From assembly GCF_009727955.1 (NCBI RefSeq), contig NZ_WOBR01000004.1:1354673-1418672 (forward strand): a stretch of DNA of 64,000 bases. The letters are read 5' to 3'. The position numbers were made by a program, and so were the translations under genes. How positions within the stretch are numbered: the first letter of the stretch is position 1; each line of letters begins with the position of its first letter. Below, piece by piece: positions 8,193-18,229 of the stretch. The notes under the pieces were generated by a model that did no database searches, had not been told where the DNA came from, and saw only the letters and a program-made list of their open reading frames with translations. Source of the DNA: Aliivibrio fischeri. Its GTDB lineage: Bacteria; Pseudomonadota; Gammaproteobacteria; Enterobacterales; Vibrionaceae.

Positions 8193-10181
8193 ATGATTTT
8201 ATCTGTCTTTAAAAGTATAAAATATCGATTATTAATCATATCACTTCTACCGACATTGATTATCTCAACATTCTTATTTCAATTGTTACTGCAAGAAAAT
8301 GAAAATGTTTATGATGCCAACTACTCTTTAGAAGCCGTGACCCTTTTTAATGCTTTAGATAATGTTGCGCATAACTTTGCAGTTGAGCGCGGATTAACCG
8401 CCGGTTTTGTCGCATCAAAAGGACGATCGGGAAAAGATAAGCTGCTCTCGCAACGACAGAAATCAGATCAAGCAGAACAAGTCCTACGAAGCTTTACTCC
8501 TCTCTACCTAGACAAACAGTTAATCAACGCGCTTCTTTCAGATATCATTCAGCAACTCAATCATAAATCAGCTGTCCGCTCGCAAGTTGATAGTCTCTCC
8601 ATCCAAGACTCCCCGTTCATATATTATTCAACACTCAATCAACTTTCTCTGGATTCAATATCAATCATCATTGGTAATATTGATGACCAATTTATTCGTA
8701 ATGAAATGCTTGGTCTCTCTGCACTATTACAAGTAAAAGAGGAAGCGGGGAAAGTTCGAGGGGCGCTTAATGGGGCATTTGCTGGAAAAAGCTCAAGCTT
8801 AGATAAATTTGCCGATATAAATAGTTATATTTCAACAGAATCCCTAGCGATTCGACAAGCTCAATCCGTGTTATCTAACCGCTTTACAAAAACATTAAAC
8901 ACCACCATTGAATCAAAAACATGGAAGCAAGTTTCTGATATTCAATCATCATATTTATCTCAAAAAGATAACTTAAATGATATTAGTGGACCTAAAGCAA
9001 GTGACTGGTTCCCTTTAGCTACTCAACGAATTGGGTTAATCAAAAAAATAACAGACAGCATCTCAACAGAGTTAAATGATGCTGCAAAACATAATATGGA
9101 CGCAGCTAAACTAACTCGTAATATTTACATTGCTATTGCCGTATGTTTGATACTCCCTATAGCTGTGGTTAGTTTATTAACAACACGCTCTATCAGTAAC
9201 CGTATGACATCATTTAGTCAGCGCATTAATGAAATGTCTGCGACAAAGGATCTCACGCTGACTCTTGAAGATAATAATGAAAACGAATTTGATCATATAG
9301 CAAAAGACATCAATTCTTTAATTGAAAGTATCTCCTTACCACTAAGAGCTGCTCATAGTGTGGCATCCAAAACACAAGATGAATTAAATGAATTAAGCCA
9401 TCATTTAAAGCGAGCAACTCAATCAAGCCAAACAACATTAAGTCACTGTGACAGTATTGCAACAGCGATGACTGAAATGGCACAAACCAGTTCAGAGATT
9501 GCAGGAGTAACCAATAATGCTCACGAAACAACGACTCAAGCCACAACCAATGCTACTGACTGTAAAGAGCACACCCAAATCACGACTCGTGTTGTAAACG
9601 ATTTACACCACAGTATTATTAACACGCATGAGCATGTTCAAAATTTAGAAAAAGAAACTCTTAATGTATCAGAGATCTTAGATACGATAACGTCTGTATC
9701 CGAACAAACGAATTTACTTGCATTAAATGCAGCTATTGAAGCAGCTCGTGCTGGTGATCAAGGTAGAGGCTTTGCCGTCGTTGCTGATGAGGTAAGAAAA
9801 TTAGCTCAGCGCAGTCAAGAAGCAACAAATGATATTCGACAATTACTTGATGCTATTGGAAACAGCGCAAAACAATCTTTTATTTTAATGGAAGAAAGCA
9901 AAACATTAAGCAGCAATACTCAAGAAAGTGTGATTAATTCTTCGGATTTTATCGATTCACTGCACTCTGCAGTAACAGAAATAGACAGTTTTAATACCAG
10001 CATTTCTGCTGCAACCTTAGAGCAGTCTGAAACAGCAAATTCTGTTAATGCTGATATTGATGAACTTGCCTCGCTGGCTAATGGAACAAATGAATTAATT
10101 CAGCATCTTGAGAGTGAAATGCACAATATTGAACAAACAATGTCTGAGTTAAGTATTCAAATTAATACAATTCGAGTTTAA
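8193..10181 (+). CDS. Methyl-accepting chemotaxis protein with NIT sensor domain
   Basis: Membrane chemoreceptor of 662 residues from the ATG at 8193, which has AAAGG upstream; an ATG at 8160 in the same frame has no ribosome binding site. Order: a first membrane segment at about 12-32, a large periplasmic region with a NIT-type helical domain ([20 protein letters not shown], then repeated QxxSDxA helices), a second segment at about 310-332, HAMP, then the cytoplasmic signalling helices. The hairpin tip near residue 504 reads [18 protein letters not shown] and [20 protein letters not shown], the universal CheA/CheW contact. No NWETF-type C-terminal pentapeptide is seen. NIT domains are known from nitrate/nitrite sensors, but the ligand here cannot be read from sequence. 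Confidence 0.92.
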   Translation: MILSVFKSIKYRLLIISLLPTLIISTFLFQLLLQENENVYDANYSLEAVTLFNALDNVAHNFAVERGLTAGFVASKGRSGKDKLLSQRQKSDQAEQVLRSFTPLYLDKQLINALLSDIIQQLNHKSAVRSQVDSLSIQDSPFIYYSTLNQLSLDSISIIIGNIDDQFIRNEMLGLSALLQVKEEAGKVRGALNGAFAGKSSSLDKFADINSYISTESLAIRQAQSVLSNRFTKTLNTTIESKTWKQVSDIQSSYLSQKDNLNDISGPKASDWFPLATQRIGLIKKITDSISTELNDAAKHNMDAAKLTRNIYIAIAVCLILPIAVVSLLTTRSISNRMTSFSQRINEMSATKDLTLTLEDNNENEFDHIAKDINSLIESISLPLRAAHSVASKTQDELNELSHHLKRATQSSQTTLSHCDSIATAMTEMAQTSSEIAGVTNNAHETTTQATTNATDCKEHTQITTRVVNDLHHSIINTHEHVQNLEKETLNVSEILDTITSVSEQTNLLALNAAIEAARAGDQGRGFAVVADEVRKLAQRSQEATNDIRQLLDAIGNSAKQSFILMEESKTLSSNTQESVINSSDFIDSLHSAVTEIDSFNTSISAATLEQSETANSVNADIDELASLANGTNELIQHLESEMHNIEQTMSELSIQINTIRV

Positions 10182-10265
10182 TGAATATTTGTTAAGCAGA
10201 AATTCGCTTTCATTGGATATAAACGATATATTTAATAGATAGTCTAGTTTAAAGGAATTATCACA

Positions 10266-10592
10266 ATGAAAAAAATCAGTTTAGCGTGCCTATTTACGCT
10301 TGTTTTAGCCGGTTGTAGCAGTGCACCAAAACAACAAGATAACTATCAAGACGCCTCTTTTGAACTGTGTAATACAGAAGTAAAAGTTTACTCTGTAAGT
10401 GATGATGGCCGTGTTCGTATCGTATGTAGTGATGGTTCTAAATTCATGCTGAATAATGAAAAAACACTGGATATTATGCGTGATATTAATGTTGATTACT
10501 GTGTGGGTGAAGGCCTAGGTAAATTTAACGAAACTAGCCGCTACTACACTTTCCAATGTAAATCTGGCGCGTTAATTAACATTAACAAGTAA
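10266..10592 (+). CDS. Small uncharacterised lipoprotein
   Basis: A 108-residue protein with a lipoprotein signal peptide: MKKISLACLFTLVLAGC, lipid cysteine 17. The mature part has four further cysteines (in ELCNTEV, RIVCSDG, DYCVGEG and FQCKSG), so two disulfides in the periplasm are possible. It has a ribosome binding site AAAGGAATT before the ATG and a strong terminator after it. I do not recognise the family. It follows the chemoreceptor by 84 bp but may have its own promoter. Confidence 0.85.
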   Translation: MKKISLACLFTLVLAGCSSAPKQQDNYQDASFELCNTEVKVYSVSDDGRVRIVCSDGSKFMLNNEKTLDIMRDINVDYCVGEGLGKFNETSRYYTFQCKSGALININK

Positions 10593-10635
10593 TACCCAAT
10601 TTAATCAGTTTCTATTTTATTAAATAGCTGACAAT

Positions 10636-10676
10636 AAAAAGCCCCCGAGCCGTGATGGTTCGGGGGCTTTTTTATC
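10636..10676. terminator. Bidirectional terminator
   Basis: Very stable stem: AAAAAGCCCCCGAGCC and GGTTCGGGGGCTTTTTT around a 5-base loop, T-runs on both strands. It ends the lipoprotein gene on plus and the AcfD-like gene (stop at 10688) on minus. Confidence 0.93.
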
Positions 10677-10687
10677 ATTACCTTCTA

Positions 10688-13600
10688 TTACTTAGGTAAT
10701 GCATTAATAGATAATGGATCTTTCTTCGGTTTACTCAACTTCAATTCAGCAAGCTTACTTAAACCAGTAGAGCTAATACCACCAGAGTAAACTTTAGTAC
10801 CATCGGCATTAGTCACTGATGTTTCACCAACATTCCATGTTTGGAAAAACTCACTTAAATCATAACCAGATACATAAGAACTACACACCATCATTAGATC
10901 ACCAGCACTTAAGCCTGTGTCACGAGAGCTACAGTAGTTGATACCCTCATCACCTTGTTGATCACCACGAGCCTTACGGTGCATCAGCTTAATCATATTC
11001 CAACCTTGGTCTTGATTGTAGATAGCAGGTTTAGTTTCACTATCAACATACCAACGATCAATTTCGAAATGATTTTCAGCCCAAATCTTCAGTTGACCAA
11101 ACATAACTAAACGAAGACCTGCATCACCATGACTCCATGCATGGTATTTTCCTTCGGAAAAGTTATCTGAAGCATTCAACCAGTTAGGCGCTTTTTGAAT
11201 ACTCGTTCTAATACGATCCATTTCTGGATTAGCATTACGGCCTTCCAATTCTTGCATATACAGAGCTAGAAGGTTATTTGTTACTTCTGTACTACCCGGT
11301 GCTGAGAATGGTGCAGAAGCAAGGTTATGCCCAACTTCGTGCCATACCAACCAATCATCAATTGCATTTGTTGGTGGTGTCGTTGCTTTCACGTTAAATG
11401 AACTACTCATCACAGGATAACCTGAATGGGCCGCACCAATCGAAATCTGCACATCATTCACAAAACGATGACGGAACTCTTTTAGCTCTGGGTAAGTAAA
11501 GCGACGATGTTTACCATCTGCACTCTCTTCATCACGGCCGTAAAAATCACTTGCTGCATCAGCAAAGCGGTTCATATTTTTACTGAATTCATTTAGATCA
11601 GCTGTCTTAACATTATTAATAGCTGTGGTGTAAATAAATGAGCCTGTATCAACTTCTGCGATTGGCGCAGTTGAAGAATCTGGTGTATTTACCCACTCAC
11701 CAAGATTACTCGCTGGATCTTTTTTCCACCATGCCGCTTTTTCAACACCGTCCAAATTAAATTCAGCGACAGTTGAAACACCACTTAATGTTTCTGTAGG
11801 TTTAATATAAATTAAACCACCGTAAGGAACTTTAAATGTTGTTGAACGGCCATCATGAGCAAAACTCATCTGCATTCTAGGAGGACGATTTAAACTTGTC
11901 TCATGTTGTGGCTTACCAGTTAAATCATCCGCCATCATAACGGTAATCATTGCAGCCACACCATCACGAACCGTCACCTCACTTAATTGAGGAGCCCATA
12001 AACCCGTTGATTGGTTATTTCCTGCTGAATAACTTACCGCCTTGCCTGCTGTTTCGATATTAGCAACTTCAGATGCTGTAGCGCCAACAGTTCGGCCTGG
12101 GTACTTAGTCGTATCAACCGTTATTTCATGATCCCAAAAAGATCGACCTAACATAATGCGAGTTAACGGTTTTTCCATGTAGTTTAATGGATAGCTAGGA
12201 TTCATTTGTCCTGCTAATTCACCTTCACCATGAATCATACCATTTGCAATTAATGTCGCTTTTAGATCAACTGGACACGCAGCTTCTGGAACATCAGTCT
12301 GATGTTGATTATCTGTATAACAATTTAAGAAGTTAACCGCAGTTTTAAACCCTAATTCATCTTGAACATTAGGATCATAAGCGTATGGGTTATCATTCCA
12401 CATCCAAATTGAAAGATTATCGTACGTCTGATTTAGCTCAACGGTAGATAAACGAGCACCCTGCTTACCTTTAGTGCGGTAATACATTTCATGCTCCATT
12501 AGGGCATTGAAGTTATCGCCAAGGTTTGCAGCTTTAACCATGCTTTCTACAACATCTTGGTTCATTTGATAACGATCGAAATCCGCACGCCAATATGCGC
12601 CACGAACTTGTATACCATCACCCTGACGAGTTTCTATACAGTTAAACTCATACTCATAAGAGTGAGAACATAAAGGCGTTCCTTTAAATGCTTCTTGTAA
12701 TTCAGATATAGCTGCGGCTCTCTCTTCACCATTCTTAACGAAAATACGAGCGAACTTAGTCTCCATTACAGGATTGCCATCTTTGTCTAATAAAGGATCA
12801 CCTTTATCATCGCGTTTGATAATTTCATACGTTGGAATTTCAAACTTGATCTTAGTTTCATCTTTAGTCCATTCTACCGAACCATCTTGATTCACGGTAT
12901 AAGGCTGCTGTCCATCCACATCTTGGAAACGCTCAAGAACCACCATCTCATATTGGCTCTTCACATGAAGGTTTGGAGATGGCGCTTGGCAGTAATATGA
13001 CGAACCACAAAATGCTTGTGATGTTGGGGTAACGTTACTTCCTCCCAATGAAACACCCGCTGAGTCAGCTAAACGTCCAATTGGTTCAGGGTTAGTCACC
13101 TTATCAATCGCATCCATAAATAAAACACTACCACCTTCATTAATATAAGTAATTAAAGCAGTAACATCATCTTGGCTTAGATTTGGGCTCTCTAAATCAG
13201 CGATAAAGCGGTGACTCATGCCGTCACCTTGAGGCTTAGGAGGATAAGCCTGAAGGATTAATAATGGCGTTTCACTTGCAGACAAACGTCCAGAGAAACC
13301 ATCCTTAGTTAATTTTTCAACAGATGAAAAACCAAAAGATGGGTTTACAAAGAAGTCATATGCGTTGCCGTGAGAAGTACCTGAACGTAAGGCTGTAGCA
13401 ACGTCGATATTTGTTGCAACGTTAATACCTTTGATTGACTTATCATTATTTAACCACGTAAAAAGGTTATTAAAGAAAGTCTTCATACTGCCATTATCAT
13501 TACGAGGATCGTTAGCTAAATCAAACGATGATGTACATGATTGTAATGCAGGATCAATTCTTAGTGCATCATTAGCCCAGTAATTATCTGGACATGAAAT

Positions 13601-15157
13601 AATGCTTGGGTACATGCTATTACCCATAAATACCACTTTACCAGAACCAATTTCGCCAGCGGTAACAAAAGGAAAACCAAAAGTAGCGTTATCTTTAGAA
13701 ACTAGAGGGATCGGTGGCATCTCAATAGTTGGATGAATTGCAATATAAGGACGACCTTCACGAGTCCATGCTTGCTGCTCTCCAAAAGGAATATCCTTAT
13801 TGATATCCGCACGAGGCATCATAATAGGAAATGCTCGGTTAGATAAATTTAACGCTCGCATTCCTCGAGTATAACCCGTAGCACCATAAAAGCTGCCGTT
13901 GTCATTGAAGACATGAAAGCTCGTTACTCCATTGAATATTTTCGTCAAAGAATCGGTCACATAAGTGCCATTATCCAATGAAAAAACATGTGGAAAATCT
14001 GAAAAATAAAATGATGCTCGTTGCTGTTGTAACTCAGCATCAATAGCAGCAGTTAGCCCATTTTGGAACTGTGCATCAAATTCATCAGGTAATGAAAAAT
14101 TCGTCCCTTCAATTTTTCCACCATTAGGTAAACTCAAATTAATCAGTTCATTAATTACATTTGGATAAAGAGAAAATGTCTCTTGAACTTTTTCAGTGAT
14201 AAGTAACCCGTTATTGTTATTATCTGCATATCGTGTAATTAACGATTGGATATTCGCTTTAACAACTGCATTATCACTAACGTCTGTGATCTTATAACTA
14301 ACTTGGTTACCAGCAACACTACCAAATTCAAAGGTATCAATACCAAAGGTAAGCTTGTCGCCCCACAAGTATTCGAATTCACCATTTTCGTCCGTAATAC
14401 CTACCGCATTAGCAGAGAAGAAATTAACTCCAGCTAATGGTGTACCTGTACTATCCGTTAACTGGCTCTTAGTTAAGACTTTCGCTTCAGCACTTGGTTT
14501 ATAGGCATAGCTATCTTCTGCACTAGCAGAAACAAAATCACTATTTAAATCATTACTTGTACCAGGTGTTACTTCAGGAACAATTTCAGCATCAACGTGT
14601 GAACTAGGTGCTTTACCCACTTCATCGGTCGCTTCTTCTTCTTTTGACTTCAAAAATGCATCAACAGAATCCTTATTGTCCAAATCTGAATAGATCTCTT
14701 GAATGTCAATAGAATCAAAGTCATCTAAACAAATACTATCTTGTTGCTCACATGTAGAAATAGACTGCAAAACTCTCGTTGCATTTCCTCCTTTTACATC
14801 TTGAAGGTCAAAAGAGGCTTCTAGTGTAGTATTTGCCACATCTACAGCCTTAGCTTTCGGGCTTGGCGCAATGAATTCACCTAGAGTCAGTCCACCTAAA
14901 GAACAATCAAATGCCGATCCTTCTTTTACTGTAAAAGTTCCAGTGTCTGAATTTAAAGACTTTCCATTACAATAGACATCACCTGTAATGGTTTTTCCTG
15001 ATGCCATTAATGTACTGATATAAGTCGTAGGAATTACTGGGGGAGTAGGTGGCGTTGTAGCCCCACTATCAGAGCCACTTCCTATATTTATTTCTTCTTG
15101 ATTACAGCCAGCTAGCAGCATTGGTATCAATGACGCTAATAATAGTTTTTTATTCAT
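10688..15157 (-). CDS. acfD: AcfD/SslE-like M60-family metalloprotease lipoprotein
   Basis: Very large (1489 residue) surface or periplasmic lipoprotein. The signal peptide ends in the lipobox LLAGC with cysteine 18, followed by a low-complexity linker rich in Ser, Gly, Thr and Pro. The catalytic site is HEVGH with histidines 1273 and 1277 and glutamate 1274, and a downstream glutamate at 1291 in STEVTNN, which fits the M60 pattern HExxH(8-28)E of enhancin-like mucin-directed peptidases. The region before it carries YGGLIYIKP, typical of this family. Known relatives: AcfD of V. cholerae (accessory colonisation factor) and SslE/YghJ of E. coli, a type II secretion substrate that degrades mucin. 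Secretion and mucinase roles here are inferred. The gene stands alone with a bidirectional terminator downstream; the 300 bp upstream is AT-rich and no gene was found there. Confidence 0.9.
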   Translation of the reverse strand: MNKKLLLASLIPMLLAGCNQEEINIGSGSDSGATTPPTPPVIPTTYISTLMASGKTITGDVYCNGKSLNSDTGTFTVKEGSAFDCSLGGLTLGEFIAPSPKAKAVDVANTTLEASFDLQDVKGGNATRVLQSISTCEQQDSICLDDFDSIDIQEIYSDLDNKDSVDAFLKSKEEEATDEVGKAPSSHVDAEIVPEVTPGTSNDLNSDFVSASAEDSYAYKPSAEAKVLTKSQLTDSTGTPLAGVNFFSANAVGITDENGEFEYLWGDKLTFGIDTFEFGSVAGNQVSYKITDVSDNAVVKANIQSLITRYADNNNNGLLITEKVQETFSLYPNVINELINLSLPNGGKIEGTNFSLPDEFDAQFQNGLTAAIDAELQQQRASFYFSDFPHVFSLDNGTYVTDSLTKIFNGVTSFHVFNDNGSFYGATGYTRGMRALNLSNRAFPIMMPRADINKDIPFGEQQAWTREGRPYIAIHPTIEMPPIPLVSKDNATFGFPFVTAGEIGSGKVVFMGNSMYPSIISCPDNYWANDALRIDPALQSCTSSFDLANDPRNDNGSMKTFFNNLFTWLNNDKSIKGINVATNIDVATALRSGTSHGNAYDFFVNPSFGFSSVEKLTKDGFSGRLSASETPLLILQAYPPKPQGDGMSHRFIADLESPNLSQDDVTALITYINEGGSVLFMDAIDKVTNPEPIGRLADSAGVSLGGSNVTPTSQAFCGSSYYCQAPSPNLHVKSQYEMVVLERFQDVDGQQPYTVNQDGSVEWTKDETKIKFEIPTYEIIKRDDKGDPLLDKDGNPVMETKFARIFVKNGEERAAAISELQEAFKGTPLCSHSYEYEFNCIETRQGDGIQVRGAYWRADFDRYQMNQDVVESMVKAANLGDNFNALMEHEMYYRTKGKQGARLSTVELNQTYDNLSIWMWNDNPYAYDPNVQDELGFKTAVNFLNCYTDNQHQTDVPEAACPVDLKATLIANGMIHGEGELAGQMNPSYPLNYMEKPLTRIMLGRSFWDHEITVDTTKYPGRTVGATASEVANIETAGKAVSYSAGNNQSTGLWAPQLSEVTVRDGVAAMITVMMADDLTGKPQHETSLNRPPRMQMSFAHDGRSTTFKVPYGGLIYIKPTETLSGVSTVAEFNLDGVEKAAWWKKDPASNLGEWVNTPDSSTAPIAEVDTGSFIYTTAINNVKTADLNEFSKNMNRFADAASDFYGRDEESADGKHRRFTYPELKEFRHRFVNDVQISIGAAHSGYPVMSSSFNVKATTPPTNAIDDWLVWHEVGHNLASAPFSAPGSTEVTNNLLALYMQELEGRNANPEMDRIRTSIQKAPNWLNASDNFSEGKYHAWSHGDAGLRLVMFGQLKIWAENHFEIDRWYVDSETKPAIYNQDQGWNMIKLMHRKARGDQQGDEGINYCSSRDTGLSAGDLMMVCSSYVSGYDLSEFFQTWNVGETSVTNADGTKVYSGGISSTGLSKLAELKLSKPKKDPLSINALPK

Positions 15158-15404
15158 GATTCAACCTTTTAGAAGTGCTGAAACTAAACGTTCAGTTCAC
15201 TAAGATCGAAACATACCACAACTATTTTCAGTTATTCTCAAAAATAATACAGAAATAGAATTAAAATCATGAAACAGAAAATACTTTGCATGTTTATCAT
15301 TATTTATCTGTACTTTATTTCACACTTGTTAACGTAAAAAACCATACTAATAACTGATTAAACACAAAATAATCGTATAAAAAATAAATAGTTAAAACTA
15401 TCAA

Positions 15405-15438
15405 TAAAAAAGGCTAGCCCATTACAGGCTAGCCTTTA
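15405..15438 (-). terminator. Terminator after glyA
   Basis: Minus-strand arms AAAGGCTAGC and GCTAGCCTTT with a T-run after them, 22 bases past the glyA stop. Confidence 0.88.
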
Positions 15439-15459
15439 ACATTTTAATAAAGTAAAAAA

Positions 15460-16710
15460 TTAAGCGTAAACTGGTAGACGCTTACAGATTTCTAATACTT
15501 TTGCTTTTGTCGCTTCAATCACAGACTCATCACCCATGTTATCTAGAATGTCACACATCCAGCCAGCAAGGTTTTTTGCATCTTCTTCAGTGAAACCACG
15601 ACGCGTAATTGAAGGTGAACCAATACGAATACCAGAAGTAACAAATGGACTACGAGGGTCATTAGGTACTGAGTTCTTGTTTACAGTGATGTTAGCTGAA
15701 CCAAGTGCAGCGTCCGCTTCTTTACCCGTAATATCTTTATCAATTAAATCAACTAGGAACAGATGGTTCTCTGTTGAACCAGAAACAATGTTATAACCAC
15801 GAGCTAAGAATTCAGCCACCATTGCTTTTGCGTTAGCAACAACGCGCGCTTGGTATTCTTTGAACTCAGGCTCTAGTGCTTCTTTAAATGCCACCGCTTT
15901 ACCAGCAATAACGTGCATTAAAGGACCACCTTGGCCACCAGGGAATACTGCTGAATTCAGTTTCTTGTAAAGGTCTTCACCTTCATTAGAAAGAATAAGA
16001 CCACCACGAGGGCCAGCAAGTGTTTTGTGTGTTGTTGTTGTTACAACGTGAGCATGTGGCACAGGGTTAGGGTAAACACCTGCAGCAATAAGACCTGCTA
16101 CGTGAGCCATATCTACGAAGAAGTAAGCGCCTACTTTGTCTGCGATTTCACGCATACGTGCCCAATCACATACTTGAGAGTAAGCAGAGAAACCACCGAT
16201 GATCATCTTAGGTTTATGTTCTACTGCTAATGCTTCCATTTCTTCATAGTCAATTTGACCATTTTCATCAATACCATAAGGAATGATGTTGTAAAGTTTA
16301 CCAGAGAAGTTTACTGGAGAACCGTGAGTTAAGTGACCACCGTGAGCAAGGCTCATACCTAATACAGTATCACCGGCATTTAGCAGTGCCATGTAAACAG
16401 CGTTATTTGCTTGTGAACCAGAGTGAGGCTGTACGTTTGCGTACTCTGCACCAAACAACTCACATGCACGTTCAATAGCAAGTGTTTCAACTTTATCTAC
16501 GTACTCACAACCACCGTAGTAACGTTTGCCAGGGTAACCTTCAGCATATTTGTTCGTTAGTTGCGAACCTTGAGCTTCCATTACTCGTGGGCTAGTGTAG
16601 TTTTCAGAAGCAATCAGCTCGATATGCTCTTCTTGACGTACTGTTTCTTCCTGGATTGCTGCAAATAAGTCTGCATCGTAATCGGCAATGTTCATATCAC
16701 GCTTAAGCAT
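15460..16710 (-). CDS. glyA: Serine hydroxymethyltransferase
   Basis: PLP enzyme that converts serine and tetrahydrofolate to glycine and 5,10-methylene-THF, the main one-carbon source. It has 416 residues from the ATG at 16710 ([12 protein letters not shown]), with GGAGA at good spacing; an in-frame upstream extension of 18 codons covers the PurR box and is rejected. Motifs: [42 protein letters not shown] (quoted in parts: [14 protein letters not shown]), [24 protein letters not shown], and the PLP lysine site [16 protein letters not shown]. Regulation: a near-consensus PurR operator at 16759-16774 predicts repression by purines. Confidence 0.97.
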
Positions 16711-16758
16711 CTGTATCTCCTGACTCAGATAAATATAAAACCCAAAAATAGCCCAATG

Positions 16759-16774
16759 ACGCAAACGTTTACGT
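16759..16774. promoter_or_regulatory. PurR operator of glyA
   Basis: ACGCAAACGTTTACGT matches the E. coli-type PurR consensus ACGCAAACGTTTGCGT at 15 of 16 positions, 49 bases upstream of glyA. glyA is a known PurR target in enterics. Binding here is inferred. Confidence 0.85.
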
Positions 16775-16810
16775 CACCAGTCTTAACTGCAATGTATTCT
16801 ACATAATTTG

Positions 16811-16823
16811 ATCTGGATCAGAT
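16811..16823. promoter_or_regulatory. 13 bp inverted repeat upstream of glyA
   Basis: ATCTG-gat-CAGAT, a perfect 5+5 dyad 100 bases upstream of the glyA start in the divergent region. I cannot assign it to a known regulator. It may be an operator or chance. Confidence 0.3.
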
Positions 16824-16987
16824 ACCCTAAATTGCATATTAATTTGTTATTTTTGTTGCGGATTACTCATTATCAACATGAAATATATTCATAATCATCA
16901 ATATAAATAACTAGTTATTCAAATAATTGCATGAACGAAAACAGAGGTATGACATTTTAATATTGTTATATATGTCAATTTTTCTGC

Positions 16988-17002
16988 TTTACACTCTGTA
17001 AA
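16988..17002. promoter_or_regulatory. 15 bp palindrome upstream of YitT-like gene
   Basis: TTTACA-ctc-TGTAAA is a perfect 6+6 dyad about 110 bases before the plus-strand membrane protein gene. It has the inverse arm order of a TyrR box, so that name is not used. Candidate operator of unknown regulator. Confidence 0.35.
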
Positions 17003-17109
17003 GGCTTTACTACAAATCCTCTATTTATTTACGCCTAGCTAATTGCATAAATTCCGATTCACTCTATCCTAGCGAGCATTATTATGTTCGTCGCAAGGTA
17101 TTGCACACT

Positions 17110-17718
17110 GTGGAAAAAATAAAACATTCACATAAAGAAGATGTGATCGCTATTTTGACAGGCACTTTTTTAGTATCACAAGGGATTTTCTTTTTACAAG
17201 CCGCACATTTACTGACTGGCGGAACAACAGGACTAGCCTTATTAATTAGCCAAATGAGTGGCATCAGCTTTGGTATTCTTTACTTTTTATGTAACTTGCC
17301 TTTTTATGCACTTGCTTGGCAACGCTTTGGAAAACGTTTTGCATTAACCAGTTTAATTTCTGGGGCGCTTGTTTCTATCATGACTGATCATTTAAATATG
17401 ATGATTTCAGTGGATCATATCAATGATATTTACTGTGCAGTTGCTGGTGGATTATTGATGGGTTTAGGTATGTTGATATTATTTAGACACCGCTCAAGCT
17501 TAGGTGGTTTCAATGTATTATGTCTGTTTATTCAAGAGAAGTTCGGGATCTCTGTAGGAAAAGTTCAAATGGCCATTGACTGCTGTATTTTAACGGCTTC
17601 ATTTTTCTTTATCACTCCATGGTTACTTCTTGTTTCTGTATTAGGTGCTGTTGTTCTCAATATTGTATTGGCAATGAACCACAAACCAACTCGTTATATT
17701 GTCACCTACGGCTCTTAA
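17110..17718 (+). CDS. YitT-family membrane protein
   Basis: Polytopic inner-membrane protein of about 202 residues with about five or six hydrophobic segments: VIAILTGTFLVSQGIFFL, GTTGLALLISQMSG, FGILYFLCNLPFYAL, VAGGLLMGLGMLILF, and CCILTASFFFITPWLLL. The phrases LTGGTTGLALL and SSLGGFNVLCLFIQ are typical of the YitT/YczE family (DUF161). The function of the family is not established. Start: GTG at 17110 has AAGG 11 bases upstream; the TTG at 17101 opens the same frame but is too close to that site. No ATG is available before residue 60. A hairpin terminator follows. Confidence 0.8.
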   Translation: MEKIKHSHKEDVIAILTGTFLVSQGIFFLQAAHLLTGGTTGLALLISQMSGISFGILYFLCNLPFYALAWQRFGKRFALTSLISGALVSIMTDHLNMMISVDHINDIYCAVAGGLLMGLGMLILFRHRSSLGGFNVLCLFIQEKFGISVGKVQMAIDCCILTASFFFITPWLLLVSVLGAVVLNIVLAMNHKPTRYIVTYGS

Positions 17719-17737
17719 GTTGATTTCTAAATACAAT

Positions 17738-17769
17738 AATGCCCATACAAATGAATGCATGGGCATTTT
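17738..17769 (+). terminator. Terminator after YitT-like gene
   Basis: Arms AATGCCCAT and ATGGGCATT with TTTTA after, 20 bases past the stop. Confidence 0.75.
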
Positions 17770-17822
17770 AGCGGCTATCTTCCTAAATAATATTTAGGAT
17801 ATATGACCTTTCGTAGCTATTA

Positions 17823-18152
17823 CTATTTTGAAACGGTGCAATTTTTCAAAACAACTCGACCAAGCTCTAAAATGGCTTCATCGCCTTTACCATGAAATAC
17901 AATTGCAGAGCTAACATCGGGCATACCATCATTTAATACATACTTCATTCCTGATGCAGATACCGCACGCTTTAATACGTATTCCTCTTTTGGTAGTGTT
18001 AACAACGCATCATCATTATTGAACGTAATATCAAAATTTCTTCCAGCTTCACATTCATAATGCACAGGTTTCGCTGCCCCCATATCTGGAACCGTTGTTG
18101 AAGAACAACCACCAATCACACCAAAAATAGCCAACACCAATAATCTCTTCAT
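17823..18152 (-). CDS. MliC-like lysozyme-inhibitor lipoprotein
   Basis: A 109-residue lipoprotein: the signal peptide MKRLLVLAIFGVIGGC gives lipid cysteine 16. The mature domain resembles MliC/PliC (C-type lysozyme inhibitor): YECEAGRNFDITFNN, a hydrophobic strand ALLTLP, YVLKRAVSASGMKYV, and a last cysteine near the end (VVLKNCTVS) that would pair with the one in YECE. MliC proteins sit in the outer membrane facing the periplasm and protect the wall from host lysozyme. The SG.kY element is the expected active loop. Similarity is from memory; the W/KG motif is changed to FHGKGDEA. Single gene, own promoter likely in the 78 bp before it or further upstream. Confidence 0.72.
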   Translation of the reverse strand: MKRLLVLAIFGVIGGCSSTTVPDMGAAKPVHYECEAGRNFDITFNNDDALLTLPKEEYVLKRAVSASGMKYVLNDGMPDVSSAIVFHGKGDEAILELGRVVLKNCTVSK

Positions 18153-18229
18153 TCTTTTAAGCCTATGTTAATTCTAACCTTGTAACTATAGGATAAAACA
18201 GAGACATTAAGATGTTTCAAAAAAGATAT

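Noticed and set aside
16711..16764. Longer glyA with 18 extra residues
   Set aside because: The extension covers the PurR operator and lacks a ribosome site; the internal ATG has GGAGA.
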